Source of the DNA: Mycobacterium gallinarum
GTDB lineage: Bacteria; Actinomycetota; Actinomycetes; Mycobacteriales; Mycobacteriaceae
DNA length: 64,000 nucleotides
Assembly (NCBI RefSeq): GCF_010726765.1
Contig: NZ_AP022601.1
Coordinates: forward strand, 5,332,001 to 5,396,000
Direction: 5' to 3'
Shown here: positions 9,346 through 18,873 of the stretch, one piece after another
How positions within the stretch are numbered: position 1 is the first letter of the stretch
Layout: each line of letters opens with the position of its first letter
Position numbers and translations under genes: made by a program
Notes under the pieces: model-generated
What the model was told of the DNA's origin: nothing
The model's input: the letters and a program-made list of their open reading frames with translations, nothing else
The model's database searches: none

Positions 9346-10122
9346 ATGACGCGACACATGGGAAGGATTCGTCGTGAGATCGTGCGGGCGGCACTGAGGG
9401 GGTGTCGCTCGCCGTTAGCGCCGCATCGGAACTCGGTGCGCGTTGACCGAAAGATGTATGACGCCGTCACCGCGTTGACGCGACCGCTCGAGGGCCTGCA
9501 CTGGCAGCGAGAGGTCGTCGGCAGCGTGCCGGTGGAGCGGACGGTGAGCTTGGGTGCCAACGCAACGCTGATCTATCTGCATGGCGGAGCGTACGGGCTG
9601 GGCAGCGCGTACGGCTATCGGGGCGTCGCGGGCAGGCTGGCTGAGGCGGCGTGGATGGCGGCCGTGGTGCCGGACTACTCGTTGGCGCCGGAGGCAGTGG
9701 CGCTTGAGGAGATGGTCGAGGTGTACACGGCGCTGCTGGCAGCCGGCATGGACCCTCAAACGACGGTGATCGCGGGTGATTCAGCGGGTGGCGGGTTGGC
9801 GCTGGCGCTGGCGATGACGCTGCGGGACAGGGGAATCGCGCGACCGGCGGCGTTGGGCTTGATCCGCCCGGTGATCACATCGGTGGTGTCTCCGGTGTCC
9901 GGGAACTTCGCGGATCTGCCGCCGATTGTGTTGCAGAGCGCGGGCGAGGATCCGCTGGTGGAGAAGATCGTCGGCGTGGCAACGGATGTCGAGCACCAGC
10001 GGTCCGACGGGCTGTGGCACGACATCCACCTCCACGCGGGTGTGTGCGCCGAAGCCGATCTCGCGCTGGCCGAGCTTGGTGCGCGGTTGCGCGCGCACGT
10101 GCACGGGACGGTCGGGCTCTGA
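9346..10122 (+). CDS. Alpha/beta hydrolase (HSL/LipR-like esterase) with a shortened lid region
   Basis: Esterase of the hormone-sensitive-lipase family, 258 residues from the ATG at 9346 (an ATG at 9358 is the alternative). The oxyanion motif HGGAYGLGSAYGYRG and nucleophile elbow IAGDSAGGGLALALA are clear, an aspartate lies in LQSAGEDPLVEK, and a candidate histidine in DIHLHAGVCAEAD. The segment between the elbow and the aspartate runs straight from AALGLIRPVI into SPVSGNFADLPPIV. Relatives usually carry about 40-50 more residues there, so an in-frame internal deletion is likely and activity is uncertain. It is divergent from the AraC gene, which may regulate it. Confidence 0.8.
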   Translation: MTRHMGRIRREIVRAALRGCRSPLAPHRNSVRVDRKMYDAVTALTRPLEGLHWQREVVGSVPVERTVSLGANATLIYLHGGAYGLGSAYGYRGVAGRLAEAAWMAAVVPDYSLAPEAVALEEMVEVYTALLAAGMDPQTTVIAGDSAGGGLALALAMTLRDRGIARPAALGLIRPVITSVVSPVSGNFADLPPIVLQSAGEDPLVEKIVGVATDVEHQRSDGLWHDIHLHAGVCAEADLALAELGARLRAHVHGTVGL

Positions 10123-10192
10123 TCTTGACCCACGCCAGCTGGCTCTAAATGTCACACCGCGCAAATTCACGTTTCCGAACTACCATGCGGTG

Positions 10193-10714
10193 ATGGGCAC
10201 CGGTGTCGACCTGCTGAAACACCCGGTGGTATCCGCCGCTGTCGGTACGGGGGTGATGGCGGTCGGAGCCGCGGAGGCCGCCTATCGCGTCGCGGAGAAG
10301 GTGCCGGTGCTCGGGCCGCTGATGCGGCGCGGCGTCGTCGGCCTGTCCGAGCTGGGCGACAGATGGGTGACGCAGAGCGCCGACCAATTCAAGGCTGTGG
10401 TGGCCGGTGTCGCGGTCGGTTTGGTCGACCTGGTCCTCGACGAGATTGATTTGAACGCGCTCGTACGCGAAAGAGTGGATATCGATGCGCTCGCAGCCGA
10501 TCTCGACATCGACGCGGTGATCAACCGGGTTGACCTGATCGCTCTGGCGGACAGGGTGATTGAAGGTGTAGACCTACCGGCGATCATCCGCGAATCGACG
10601 AATTCCATGACCGCCGAGGTGATGATGGACGTGCGCACGCAGGGCGAGCGCGCCGACGACGCCGTGGCGGGAATCGTCAATCGCATGCTGGGGCGTGACC
10701 GGGACACCCGGTGA
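10193..10714 (+). CDS. Conserved mycobacterial protein of unknown function, pairs with RDD protein
   Basis: I do not recognise a function. The 173-residue protein has a hydrophobic N-terminal part (VVSAAVGTGVMAVGAAEAAY, about residues 11-30). A regular run of short Asp/Val-rich units follows between about 80 and 130 (LDEIDLNALV, ERVDIDALAADLDIDAVI, NRVDLIALADRVIEGVDL), each ending in a hydrophobic turn, which suggests a small repeat domain. The ATG at 10193 fits the frame. Its stop overlaps the GTG of the RDD gene, so the two act as a unit. A decayed partial copy of this two-gene locus lies at 33421-33782. Confidence 0.72.
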   Translation: MGTGVDLLKHPVVSAAVGTGVMAVGAAEAAYRVAEKVPVLGPLMRRGVVGLSELGDRWVTQSADQFKAVVAGVAVGLVDLVLDEIDLNALVRERVDIDALAADLDIDAVINRVDLIALADRVIEGVDLPAIIRESTNSMTAEVMMDVRTQGERADDAVAGIVNRMLGRDRDTR

Positions 10715-11157
10715 TTACGCCGGAACCTGACGTTGAGCGGGCGGCCGGGATCATCACCCGGGGGTTGGCTGCGGTCATTGACCTGTTCGTGGTGCTGCTG
10801 ATCATGGGCGCGCTCTACGGAGGCCTGGTGCTGGTGAGGCTCGTGTATTCGCCGACCGCGTTCAGCCTGCCGTCACTGAACGCCGTGTTCTCGACGGTGG
10901 TGACATTTGTCATCGCCGTGTTGTACCTGACGGGATGCTGGACGGTCTCGGGATCGACCGCGGGCGCGGCAACGATGGGCCTGCGGGTCGTCGGGCGACG
11001 GTCACAGCGCGTGCGTCTTCTCGTTGGATTGCTGCGATCGATCTGCTGCGTGCTCTTCCCGGTCGGACTGCTGTGGGTCGTACTCGACCGTCAGCGAAGA
11101 TCGTTGCAGGACATCGTCTTCCGGACGCGGGTGATCTACCTGAGGGGAGCGCGTTGA
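10711..11157 (+). CDS. RDD-family membrane protein
   Basis: Membrane protein of 148 residues with three or four hydrophobic segments. The first begins GLAAVIDLFVVLLIMGALYGG, with the RDD-type charged residue inside the membrane stretch; next come a segment ending LYLTGCWTVSG and a C-terminal part with GLLWVVLDRQRRSLQDIVFRT. RDD proteins are small membrane proteins; some are sodium-proton exchangers or transporters of polar compounds, most are uncharacterised. GTG start overlaps the upstream gene's TGA by four bases. A shortened copy lies at 33477-33782. Confidence 0.82.
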   Translation: MITPEPDVERAAGIITRGLAAVIDLFVVLLIMGALYGGLVLVRLVYSPTAFSLPSLNAVFSTVVTFVIAVLYLTGCWTVSGSTAGAATMGLRVVGRRSQRVRLLVGLLRSICCVLFPVGLLWVVLDRQRRSLQDIVFRTRVIYLRGAR

Positions 11158-11307
11158 CCGGGTGCCGCAACAACCCCCCTGTTATGCCGCTGCCGTGAGG
11201 TATTCGGCGAATGCGTCAGCGTCAGCGGCGTTCGTCGGTAGAGATCCGGTGACGATTCGTCTTTCGATTCGAGCGCCGTGGGGTTGCCGGCTCACTAATC
11301 TGAGTGC

Positions 11308-13845
11308 ATGGGGGAGCACCGATCGGTGTGGGATGCCGTCGCGAAGTTGATCTTGTGTTGTCTGTCTGCCGGTGCACTGGTGGCCGCACTGCTGTTTCCA
11401 CTGGTCGGCACTATGGGGCTGGTTTCGAACCGGGCTGCCGACGTCGTCACAAGCGGCTCGGCGCAGCTGCTGCAGGGCGACGTCCCACTGGTCACGACGA
11501 TGGTGGATGCGGCGGGGAAGCCGATCGCGCGCGTGTACTCACAGCGCCGGTTCGAAGTGCCTTCCAATCGGATCGCCAACACGATGAAGCTGGCGATCGT
11601 CTCGGTCGAAGACAAGCGTTTCACCGAGCACAACGGCGTGGACTGGCAAGGCACGCTGACCGGTGTTTCCGGCTACCTCGCCGGAAACATCAACACCCGC
11701 GGGGGCTCGACCATCGAACAGCAGTACGTGAAGAATTTCCGGTTGCTGGTGACGGCTCAGACCGACGCCGAGCGGCGGGCCGCCGTCGAGTTGACGCCCG
11801 CGCGCAAGCTGCGTGAGATGCGCTTGGCGCTCGCCCTCGACAAGACGCTGTCCAAGGAAGAGATTCTCACCCGGTACCTGAATCTGGTGTATTTCGGCAA
11901 CGGCGCATTCGGCGTGCAGGATGCGGCGCAGACGTACTTCGGCGTCAATGCGTCGGACCTGAACTGGCAGCAGGCCGCGCTGCTGGCGGGACTGGTGAAG
12001 TCCACGAGCATCTTCGACCCGTACAACAATCCCCAGGCCGCGATGGAACGGCGAAGCGTGGTGTTGGACACCATGATCGAGAATCTGCCTGCGCAGGCCG
12101 ACGAACTGCGTGCCGCCAAGGTCGCACCCTTGGGTGTGTTGGCCCGGCCGCGCCAGCTGCCGGGCGGATGCGTTGCCGCCGGGGACCGCGGCTTCTTCTG
12201 TGACTATGTGCTCGACTACCTGGCCAAGGCAGGCATCAGCAAGGAGCAGGTGGCACGAGGCGGCTACGTCATCCGCACGACCCTTGACCCGAAGGTGCAG
12301 GATTCGGTCAAGTCGGCGATCGACGAGTTCGCCAGCCCGACGCTCGACGGGGTGGCCAGCGTGATGAGCGTCATCAAGCCCGGCAAGGATGCCCATCGCG
12401 TCGTGGCGATGGCCAGCAGTCGCACTTATGGACTCAACGGCGACGCCCACGAAACGGTGCAGCAGCAGCCGTTCTCGCTCGTGGGCGACGGCGCGGGCTC
12501 GATCTTCAAGGTGTTCACCACCGCGGCGGCGCTCGAAATGGGCATGGGCATCAACAATCAGTTGCAGGTGCCCGGCTCGGTCCAGGCCAGGGGACTCGGC
12601 AGCAGCGATACACCGGGCTGTCCCAAGGAGACGTGGTGTGTGAAAAACGCTGGCAACTATCGCGGCTCGATGAATGTCACCGACGCGCTGGCGACGTCGC
12701 CGAACACCGCCTTCGCGAGATTGATTCAGCAGGTGGGTGTTCCGCGCGCCGTCGACATGGCGGTGCGGCTGGGGCTGCGGTCGTACGCGCTGCCCGGCAC
12801 GGCGCGGGCATACGACCCCGATAGCAACGAAAGCTTGGCCGACTTCATCAAGAGGCAGAACATCGGGTCGTTCACGTTAGGACCGTTTCAGCTGAACGCG
12901 CTCGAGTTGGCGAATGTGGCGGCGACGCTGGCGTCTGGCGGTGTGTGGTGCCCGCCGAACCCGGTCGACAAGATCTTCGACCGTTACGGCAATGAGGTGA
13001 CGGTCGACAGTCAGCCGTGCGACCAGGCAGTGCCCGAGGGGCTCGCGAACACGTTCGCCAACGCGCTCAGCAAGGACGATCAGAGCCCGGGCACCGCTGC
13101 GGCCGCAGCCGCGTCGACGGGGTGGTCGCTGCCGCTGTCGGGCAAGACGGGGACGACGGAGTCGCACCGGTCGGCGGGATTTCTCGGCTTCACCAATCAG
13201 TACGCGGCGGCGAACTACATCTTCGCCGATTCCAGTACACCGTCGGGCATCTGTTCATTTCCGCTGCGCGAGTGCGGTAATGGGGACCTGTTTGGTGGCA
13301 ACGAACCTGCCCGCACGTGGTTCACGGCGATGAAGCCGATCGCCACCGACTTCGGCGAGGTGCGCCTTCCGCCGACGGATCCGCGCTATGTCGACGGCGC
13401 GCCGGGTGGCAAGGTGCCCAGCGTCACCGGCCTCACGGTGGATGCGGCGCGTCAGCGGTTGCGAGAGGCGGGCTTTCAGGTGGCGGATCAGCCGTCCTCG
13501 GTGAACAGTTCGTCACGATACGGAACGGTCGTCGGGACGACGCCAAGCGGTCAGACGATTCCGGGGTCGATCATCACCATCAACATCAGCAACGGGGTAG
13601 CGCCGGCACCGCCGCCGCGGCCGGTCGAGCCGCCCCCGCCTCCGCCCGGCGTGCCTCCACCACCGCCGCCGGTGAACCCGATGGTCATCGAGATTCCGGG
13701 GTTGCCGCCGATCATCTTGGGACCACCACCACCACCGCCAGGCGCGCCAGCGCCGCCGGGACCACCGCCCCCGCCGCCGCCGGCCCCGCCACCGCCAGCA
13801 CCGCCACCGCCGCCGGGACCACCGCCCCCGCCTCCGCCGCCCTAG
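11308..13845 (+). CDS. ponA2: PonA2-type bifunctional penicillin-binding protein with PASTA domain
   Basis: Class A penicillin-binding protein, 845 residues, that polymerises and cross-links peptidoglycan outside the membrane. A membrane anchor is at about 13-38. The GT51 transglycosylase has EDKRFTEHNGVD (101-112) and RGGSTIEQQYVKN (131-143). The transpeptidase has its catalytic serine in SIFK (398-401), SPN (464-466) and KTG (613-615). A PASTA domain spans about 702-763, and a very proline-rich tail of about 80 residues ends the protein. From memory it closely matches M. tuberculosis PonA2, but the locus lacks the whiB4 neighbour I would expect, so it may be a second paralogue such as PonA3. 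Confidence 0.9.
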   Translation: MGEHRSVWDAVAKLILCCLSAGALVAALLFPLVGTMGLVSNRAADVVTSGSAQLLQGDVPLVTTMVDAAGKPIARVYSQRRFEVPSNRIANTMKLAIVSVEDKRFTEHNGVDWQGTLTGVSGYLAGNINTRGGSTIEQQYVKNFRLLVTAQTDAERRAAVELTPARKLREMRLALALDKTLSKEEILTRYLNLVYFGNGAFGVQDAAQTYFGVNASDLNWQQAALLAGLVKSTSIFDPYNNPQAAMERRSVVLDTMIENLPAQADELRAAKVAPLGVLARPRQLPGGCVAAGDRGFFCDYVLDYLAKAGISKEQVARGGYVIRTTLDPKVQDSVKSAIDEFASPTLDGVASVMSVIKPGKDAHRVVAMASSRTYGLNGDAHETVQQQPFSLVGDGAGSIFKVFTTAAALEMGMGINNQLQVPGSVQARGLGSSDTPGCPKETWCVKNAGNYRGSMNVTDALATSPNTAFARLIQQVGVPRAVDMAVRLGLRSYALPGTARAYDPDSNESLADFIKRQNIGSFTLGPFQLNALELANVAATLASGGVWCPPNPVDKIFDRYGNEVTVDSQPCDQAVPEGLANTFANALSKDDQSPGTAAAAAASTGWSLPLSGKTGTTESHRSAGFLGFTNQYAAANYIFADSSTPSGICSFPLRECGNGDLFGGNEPARTWFTAMKPIATDFGEVRLPPTDPRYVDGAPGGKVPSVTGLTVDAARQRLREAGFQVADQPSSVNSSSRYGTVVGTTPSGQTIPGSIITINISNGVAPAPPPRPVEPPPPPPGVPPPPPPVNPMVIEIPGLPPIILGPPPPPPGAPAPPGPPPPPPPAPPPPAPPPPPGPPPPPPPP

Positions 13846-13873
13846 CTGCGCGCCGGCCGGTACATTCGGTCCG

Positions 13874-14425
13874 ATGACCGCCAACGAGTGGAGTGTGGAC
13901 GCCTCCGAAGGTGAGCTGCTCGTGAAGACCGGCGTGACGGGCAGGGCGGCCAAGATGGGCCACCGGTTGACGATCGCGATGACCGAATGGCAGGCCACGG
14001 TGCGGTGGAGCGGCGGCGAGCCCGTCGAGGCGGAAGTGATCGTCGACGTCAATTCGCTTCAAGTGCGAAAGGGCGAGGGCGGTGTGAAGGGGCTGTCCGC
14101 GCCGGAGAAAGCGCTGGCGCGGTCAAACGCGTTGAATTCGCTTGATGCCAAACGGTTCCCGCAGATCCGTTTTCACGCAGGTGACATCGACAAGTCGGAC
14201 GACGGCTATCTGATGACCGGCACGCTGGAGATCCACGGCGTGAGCAACGAGTACGCGGTCAACCTGCGCGTCGATGATCTCGGCGACAAATGGCGACTGT
14301 CGTGTGAAGCCGACATTGTGCAATCGGACTTCGACATCAAGCCCTACTCGATGCTGATGGGTTCAATGAAAGTCGTTGACACCGTGTCGGTGTCGTTCAC
14401 CGCCACACGGTCGAAAGAGGGCTAG
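13874..14425 (+). CDS. YceI-family protein (isoprenoid-binding lipocalin-like)
   Basis: Protein of 183 residues. The family pattern is clear: the N-terminal strand ANEWSVDASEGELLVKTGV, a middle segment with DVNSLQVRKGEGG and FPQIRFHAGDI, then GTLEIHGVSNEYAVNL and the C-terminal VDTVSVSFTA. YceI proteins fold as a beta-barrel that binds polyisoprenoid or other long lipids. No signal peptide is visible, so this member is probably cytoplasmic. The ATG lies 28 bases after the ponA2 stop on the same strand. The last codons overlap the stop of lipM on the other strand by four bases. Confidence 0.87.
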   Translation: MTANEWSVDASEGELLVKTGVTGRAAKMGHRLTIAMTEWQATVRWSGGEPVEAEVIVDVNSLQVRKGEGGVKGLSAPEKALARSNALNSLDAKRFPQIRFHAGDIDKSDDGYLMTGTLEIHGVSNEYAVNLRVDDLGDKWRLSCEADIVQSDFDIKPYSMLMGSMKVVDTVSVSFTATRSKEG

Positions 14426-15699
14426 ACCGCGACGTTGTCGAGCGCACGACGCGCATAGATCTCGGCGAGGAATTGCTCGACGGCTACAGCTGCGTGCGCG
14501 GCGCGGGCCGAGCCGAAAATATCGAAAGCATGCTGGGTGAACGGCAGTTCGGCATACACGACCGGCTGTGTGCTGACTTCTCGCAGCCTTTCGACGAAGC
14601 CTCGCCCCTGCTCGACGGGAACAAGCGAGTCGTTGCGGCCGTGCAAGACGAAGAACGGCGGAGCGTCTGCGGAGACATGGGTCACCGGCGATGCGTCGAC
14701 ATAGGGCTGCCGGTTCGTCGAAAGCCGTTGTTTGACGACCATCTGCTCGAGCAATTCGGGCATCGACGGATGCATCGCGTCTTCGAAGCGGGTGAAGTCG
14801 TACACGCCGTAGAACGGGACCGCGGCCTGGACACGGGTGTCGGCGTCTTCGAACCCAGGCTGGAACCGCGGGTCGTTGGGCGTCAACGCGGCCAGCGAGG
14901 ACAGATGGCCACCGGCCGAGCCGCCGGTGATGGCGACGAAATCGGGGTCGCCGCCGTACTCGCCGATGTGTGCCTTCACCCATGCCAGAGCGCGCTTGAC
15001 GTCGACGATGTGGTCGGGCCACGTGTTGCGTGGGCTGTGCCGGTAGTTGATCGCCACGCAAACCCAGCCGAGCTCGGCAAGGTGGCTCATCAACGGATGC
15101 GCCTGTCCGCGTTTGTTGCCGGTGGTCCACGCCCCGCCGGGGATCTGGAACAGCACCGGCGCCTTGCTGTTTCGGTCGAGGTCGGGTCGTCGCCAGACAT
15201 CGAGATGATTGGCGCCGCCGTATTCGCCGTAGCTGATGTCGCCGTCGTGGGCGTAGTCGCGATAGATCCGCAGCATCCGCAGAGCGCCGGGCGTCTTGGC
15301 GGTGCCGTCGCCTGCCGGCCGACGCCACAAACCATCGGAGTTGGTGCGTCGATGTGGCCCCAGGCCGTTGTCCAAGGCGGCGGTCAGTGGGGCGGAGGCC
15401 TGGTGGCCGGCGCGGTTGAAGTTCAGCAGACCCAACGCGGACAGGCCGGCCACGATCCACGCCGTCCTGCGCACCGGACGCGTGAGGCGGCGCGCGGTGA
15501 GCAGCAGTCCGGCGAGCTGGCTCGCGAGTGTCTGCAACGGGAACTCGGTCACCACGAGACCGAACGCCCACGAAAAGATCGAGGGGTATCCCTTTCGCGC
15601 CACCGGGCGATATCCGTTCAGTGTCGAAGCGGCGGTCAGTGCCGCGACAGCCAACGCACCGACCTGCCGGGCGATGTGAGCGGCTCGGGTCTTCTGCAT
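14422..15699 (-). CDS. lipM: LipM-type membrane-associated carboxylesterase
   Basis: Alpha/beta hydrolase of 425 residues with an N-terminal membrane region (about 10-120) and a C-terminal catalytic domain. The oxyanion segment is FQIPGGAWTTGNKRGQAHPL, the nucleophile is in ITGGSAGGHLSSLAAL, the aspartate in FVLHGRNDSLVPV and the histidine in LPFTQHAFDIFGSARAAH. The sequence agrees in long stretches with my memory of M. tuberculosis LipM (Rv2284), a putative esterase of the Lip family. The start is the ATG at 15699 (MQKTRAAHIARQ), because the longer frame adds a basic, non-conserved N-terminus. It is divergent from norB. Confidence 0.88.
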   Translation of the reverse strand: MQKTRAAHIARQVGALAVAALTAASTLNGYRPVARKGYPSIFSWAFGLVVTEFPLQTLASQLAGLLLTARRLTRPVRRTAWIVAGLSALGLLNFNRAGHQASAPLTAALDNGLGPHRRTNSDGLWRRPAGDGTAKTPGALRMLRIYRDYAHDGDISYGEYGGANHLDVWRRPDLDRNSKAPVLFQIPGGAWTTGNKRGQAHPLMSHLAELGWVCVAINYRHSPRNTWPDHIVDVKRALAWVKAHIGEYGGDPDFVAITGGSAGGHLSSLAALTPNDPRFQPGFEDADTRVQAAVPFYGVYDFTRFEDAMHPSMPELLEQMVVKQRLSTNRQPYVDASPVTHVSADAPPFFVLHGRNDSLVPVEQGRGFVERLREVSTQPVVYAELPFTQHAFDIFGSARAAHAAVAVEQFLAEIYARRALDNVAV

Positions 15700-15838
15700 T
15701 CGGTCACGATACGAGGCGGTGGTTGCAGTCCGGACGTGACGGGTTGCGATGTTGCGAAACACCGCCACCTCGGCGCGGGTTTCGTTACGGTGGCCAGAGA
15801 TGCTGCGGACGTGACTCATTTCGCACGGGGGTGTGGCA

Positions 15839-18244
15839 ATGACAGAGCAGTCCTTCCTGCCAGTTCCGACTAAAGCCGAGCTTGCGATATCGAAAGGATG
15901 GGTTCAGGGCGTCGCCCTGGTCATGGTCTTCGGCTTCATGATCATGGGCATATTGGCCGCCAGGACCTACACCGACTCGATGCCGCTGCCGCAGCGGGTG
16001 GTCGGCCCGGACGGCCAGACCCTGTTCACCGAGCAACAGGTCACCGCTGGACAGCAGATCTTCCTGCGCCGCGGCCTGCAGCAGTACGGCTCGATCATGG
16101 GCCACGGCGGCTACCTCGGTCCGGACTACACCGCGGAGTACCTGCGCTTGTCCGCCGACGACGTCGGCCAGCAGCTGCGCGACTCTGGATCGCCGGACCC
16201 GACGGCCGACCTCGTCAAGATGATGCGGACCAACCGCTACGACAAGGACACCGGCACGCTGCAGTTCACCGCCGAGCAAGTGGCCGCCTTTGACAAGGTC
16301 CGTGCTCACTACGCCGATGTCTTCGGCACCGACTCGACCGAATACGGGCTGATCCCCCAGCTCATCACCGACCCTCAGGAAATCCACGATCTCACCGCGT
16401 TTTTCAGCTGGACGGCCTGGGCCGCCGCAGCCGAGCGTGAGGGTCACGCCTACTCCTACACAAACAACTGGCCACCCGAACAACGCGTCAACAACACCCC
16501 GACGGCCGACATCCTGGTCTGGTCGGCGATGTCGCTGATCGCCCTGCTGGCCGGGCTCGGCGCACTGTTCGCCCTCTATGGGCGGTGGAGCCGCAAAATC
16601 GGTTGGCACGCAACGGAAACCCCCTCGCTGGCCTTCCGCCAACCGGGCGAAGTGGAGATCACCCCGTCGCAGAAAGCCACCGCCTGGTTCTTCTTCGTCG
16701 TCGCGGTGCTCTTCCTTGGGCAGGCTGTACTCGGCGGCGCCATCGAGCACTACCGCGCCGAGCTGAGCAATTTCTTCGGCTTCGACCTGGCCCAGATCCT
16801 GCCGTTCAACCTGGCGCGGACCTGGCACGTTCAACTGTCGCTGCTGTGGACGGCGGCATCTTTCCTCGCCGCAGGCATCTTCCTCGCGCCCATCATCTCC
16901 GGCCGCGAACCACGGCGACAGTCGTGGCTGACGTACGGGCTGCTCGGTGCGCTGTTCGTCGTCGTGGCCGGCACTCTGGTGGGAACGGCCTTGAGTACCT
17001 TCGGCGTGGACTGGGCCAAAGGCTCCATCTTCTTCGACCAGCAGTGGGAATACCTCGACCTACCGAGGTTCTGGCAGATCCTGCTGGTCATCGGGCTGTT
17101 CTTGTGGATGGCGATCATCTTCCGGGCGATCCGCGCGCGCCTGAAGACCGAGAGCAAGCTCAACATGCCGTGGCTGTTCTTCTATGCCGGCCTGGCCATC
17201 CCCGCGTTCTACGCCGTCGGGATGCTCGCGGGTACCCAGACCCACCTGACCGTCGCCGAATTCTGGCGCTTCTGGGTGGTGCACCTGTGGGTCGAGGACT
17301 TCCTCGAATTGTTCACGACGGTGATGGTCGCCTACATCTTCGTGATGCTCGGCGTGGTGCGCCGCCGGATCGCCATCCAGCTGATCTTCCTCGACGTCAT
17401 CTTGTACTCGGTGGGTGGCGTTATCGGCACGATGCACCATCTGTACTTCTCCGGCACGCCAGTGGAACACATGGCTCTGGGCGCGTTCTTCTCCGCGATG
17501 GAAGTCATCCCGCTGACCTTCCTCACCGTCGAGGCGTGGACATTCCTGCAACTGGGCTCGCGACAGCAGTCGCGCAGCAGCGCACCGTTCCCGCACCGCT
17601 GGGCGGTCATGTTCCTTGTCGCCGTGGGCTTCTGGAACTTCGTCGGTGCGGGCATCTTCGGCTTCCTGATCAACCTGCCCATCGTGTCCTACTACCAGAT
17701 CGGCACGGCACTGACCGCCAACCACGCCCACGGCGCGATGATGGGCGTCTACGGGATGCTCGCCGTCGGCCTGGCGCTGTTCGCGCTGCGCTACATCATC
17801 CCGTCGAAACGATGGCCGGACAAACTGGCCAAGCTGTCGTTCTGGTCGCTCAACATCGGCCTGGCGTGGATGGTCTTCGCCACCCTGCTCCCGCTGGGCG
17901 TCCTGCAGTTGTGGCACTCCGTCAACGACGGCTACTACGAGGCGCGCACCCTGGGATACATCACCCAGTCGGGCAACGTCGTACTCGAATGGTTGCGGAT
18001 GCCCGGTGACTTCCTGTTCATCCTCGGCGGCGTGCTGCCGTTCGTCTGGATCGCCTGGCTCGGTGTGCGATACGGCATCAAGGCGACCACGCACACGATG
18101 CCCGCGGAGACACTCTTCGTCGAGGAACACGCGCAGGCGGAGGAAGACCGCACCGGCCTGGCGGCGACGGGCGGCGGGTCGTCGCGTTATGCGTCGGATC
18201 GCCGGTTGCCTGACGATCACGAAACCGTCGGGGGTAGTTCGTGA
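15839..18244 (+). CDS. norB: Quinol-dependent nitric oxide reductase (single-subunit qNOR)
   Basis: Membrane enzyme that reduces nitric oxide to nitrous oxide with electrons from quinol, mainly for NO detoxification. About 801 residues. An N-terminal segment (about 10-240), with one membrane helix and a haem-free cytochrome-c-like periplasmic domain, precedes about twelve helices of the haem-copper oxidase fold. Key histidines are visible in ARTWHVQLSLLW, GTMHHLYFSG and TANHAHGAMMGVYG, and an acidic pair in HLWVEDFLELFTTV replaces the tyrosine region of oxidases. I choose the ATG at 15839 because GGGGG lies seven bases upstream; a GTG at 15833 is the alternative. It overlaps the next gene by four bases. 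Confidence 0.9.
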   Translation: MTEQSFLPVPTKAELAISKGWVQGVALVMVFGFMIMGILAARTYTDSMPLPQRVVGPDGQTLFTEQQVTAGQQIFLRRGLQQYGSIMGHGGYLGPDYTAEYLRLSADDVGQQLRDSGSPDPTADLVKMMRTNRYDKDTGTLQFTAEQVAAFDKVRAHYADVFGTDSTEYGLIPQLITDPQEIHDLTAFFSWTAWAAAAEREGHAYSYTNNWPPEQRVNNTPTADILVWSAMSLIALLAGLGALFALYGRWSRKIGWHATETPSLAFRQPGEVEITPSQKATAWFFFVVAVLFLGQAVLGGAIEHYRAELSNFFGFDLAQILPFNLARTWHVQLSLLWTAASFLAAGIFLAPIISGREPRRQSWLTYGLLGALFVVVAGTLVGTALSTFGVDWAKGSIFFDQQWEYLDLPRFWQILLVIGLFLWMAIIFRAIRARLKTESKLNMPWLFFYAGLAIPAFYAVGMLAGTQTHLTVAEFWRFWVVHLWVEDFLELFTTVMVAYIFVMLGVVRRRIAIQLIFLDVILYSVGGVIGTMHHLYFSGTPVEHMALGAFFSAMEVIPLTFLTVEAWTFLQLGSRQQSRSSAPFPHRWAVMFLVAVGFWNFVGAGIFGFLINLPIVSYYQIGTALTANHAHGAMMGVYGMLAVGLALFALRYIIPSKRWPDKLAKLSFWSLNIGLAWMVFATLLPLGVLQLWHSVNDGYYEARTLGYITQSGNVVLEWLRMPGDFLFILGGVLPFVWIAWLGVRYGIKATTHTMPAETLFVEEHAQAEEDRTGLAATGGGSSRYASDRRLPDDHETVGGSS

Positions 18245-18873
18245 CCGCGGGCATCGCGATCGAAACCTGGCTGTCGATCGGGTACGCCGCCCTGCTCGTC
18301 GTGATCGCCTACGGCATCGACATGTTCGCCCGCCGCGCCGCCGCCAAGGTGGAACAACAACGGTCCGGCCCGTTCGTCTACCACGAGGACCACGATGCGT
18401 GGCTGTGCCCGCAGGATCAGTGGTTGTGGCCCAAGTCATTTGACCCCGACAACCGGGTCATGCGCTACCGGGGCAGCCCGACGGTGTGCAACGCCTGCCC
18501 GGTCAAGCACTCCTGCACCACCTCCAACGACGGCCGCGAGGTGAGCCGCGCGATCGACAGCTGGCCGGCGTCGGAGGCGGCACGCTTTCACCGCGGGATC
18601 GCCTGCGCCGTCAGCGGTATCGCCGTCATCTGGCCGCTGGCCATGGCGCTGGTGGCCGCCACCGTGCCGGAGACACTGATGCTGCTGGGGTGCGCCGTCG
18701 CGGTGGGCGTTCTTTCGCTGCCGCTGTGGTCGCACCTGCGCCGCACCCCGGCCGTGCCGCCGGGCGTGCTGTTCCAGTCACTCGACGAGAACATCGAGGA
18801 GCGAAAGCGGTTGGCCGAGGCGGAAATCCGTCGTCGTACCTCCTATGCATCCGACCGACGGGAGACACGCTGA
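18241..18873 (+). CDS. Membrane protein with a Cys cluster, nor-operon member of unknown function
   Basis: Unrecognised protein of 210 residues in the nor operon. It has an N-terminal membrane helix (about 8-30), then a soluble part with WLCPQDQWLWPKSFDPDNRV and the cysteine cluster VCNACPVKHSCTTS (about residues 82-95), suited to bind zinc or an iron-sulfur centre. Two more helices lie between about 118 and 165, followed by a charged helical tail. GTG start overlaps the norB stop and its TGA overlaps the next ATG, so expression is coupled. A role in assembly of, or electron supply to, the NO reductase is a guess from context and the cysteines. Confidence 0.8.
   Translation: MTAGIAIETWLSIGYAALLVVIAYGIDMFARRAAAKVEQQRSGPFVYHEDHDAWLCPQDQWLWPKSFDPDNRVMRYRGSPTVCNACPVKHSCTTSNDGREVSRAIDSWPASEAARFHRGIACAVSGIAVIWPLAMALVAATVPETLMLLGCAVAVGVLSLPLWSHLRRTPAVPPGVLFQSLDENIEERKRLAEAEIRRRTSYASDRRETR

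Noticed and set aside
13600..13845. Repetitive CCGCC/CCACC tract
   Set aside because: It is simply the coding sequence of the proline-rich tail of the PonA2-type protein.
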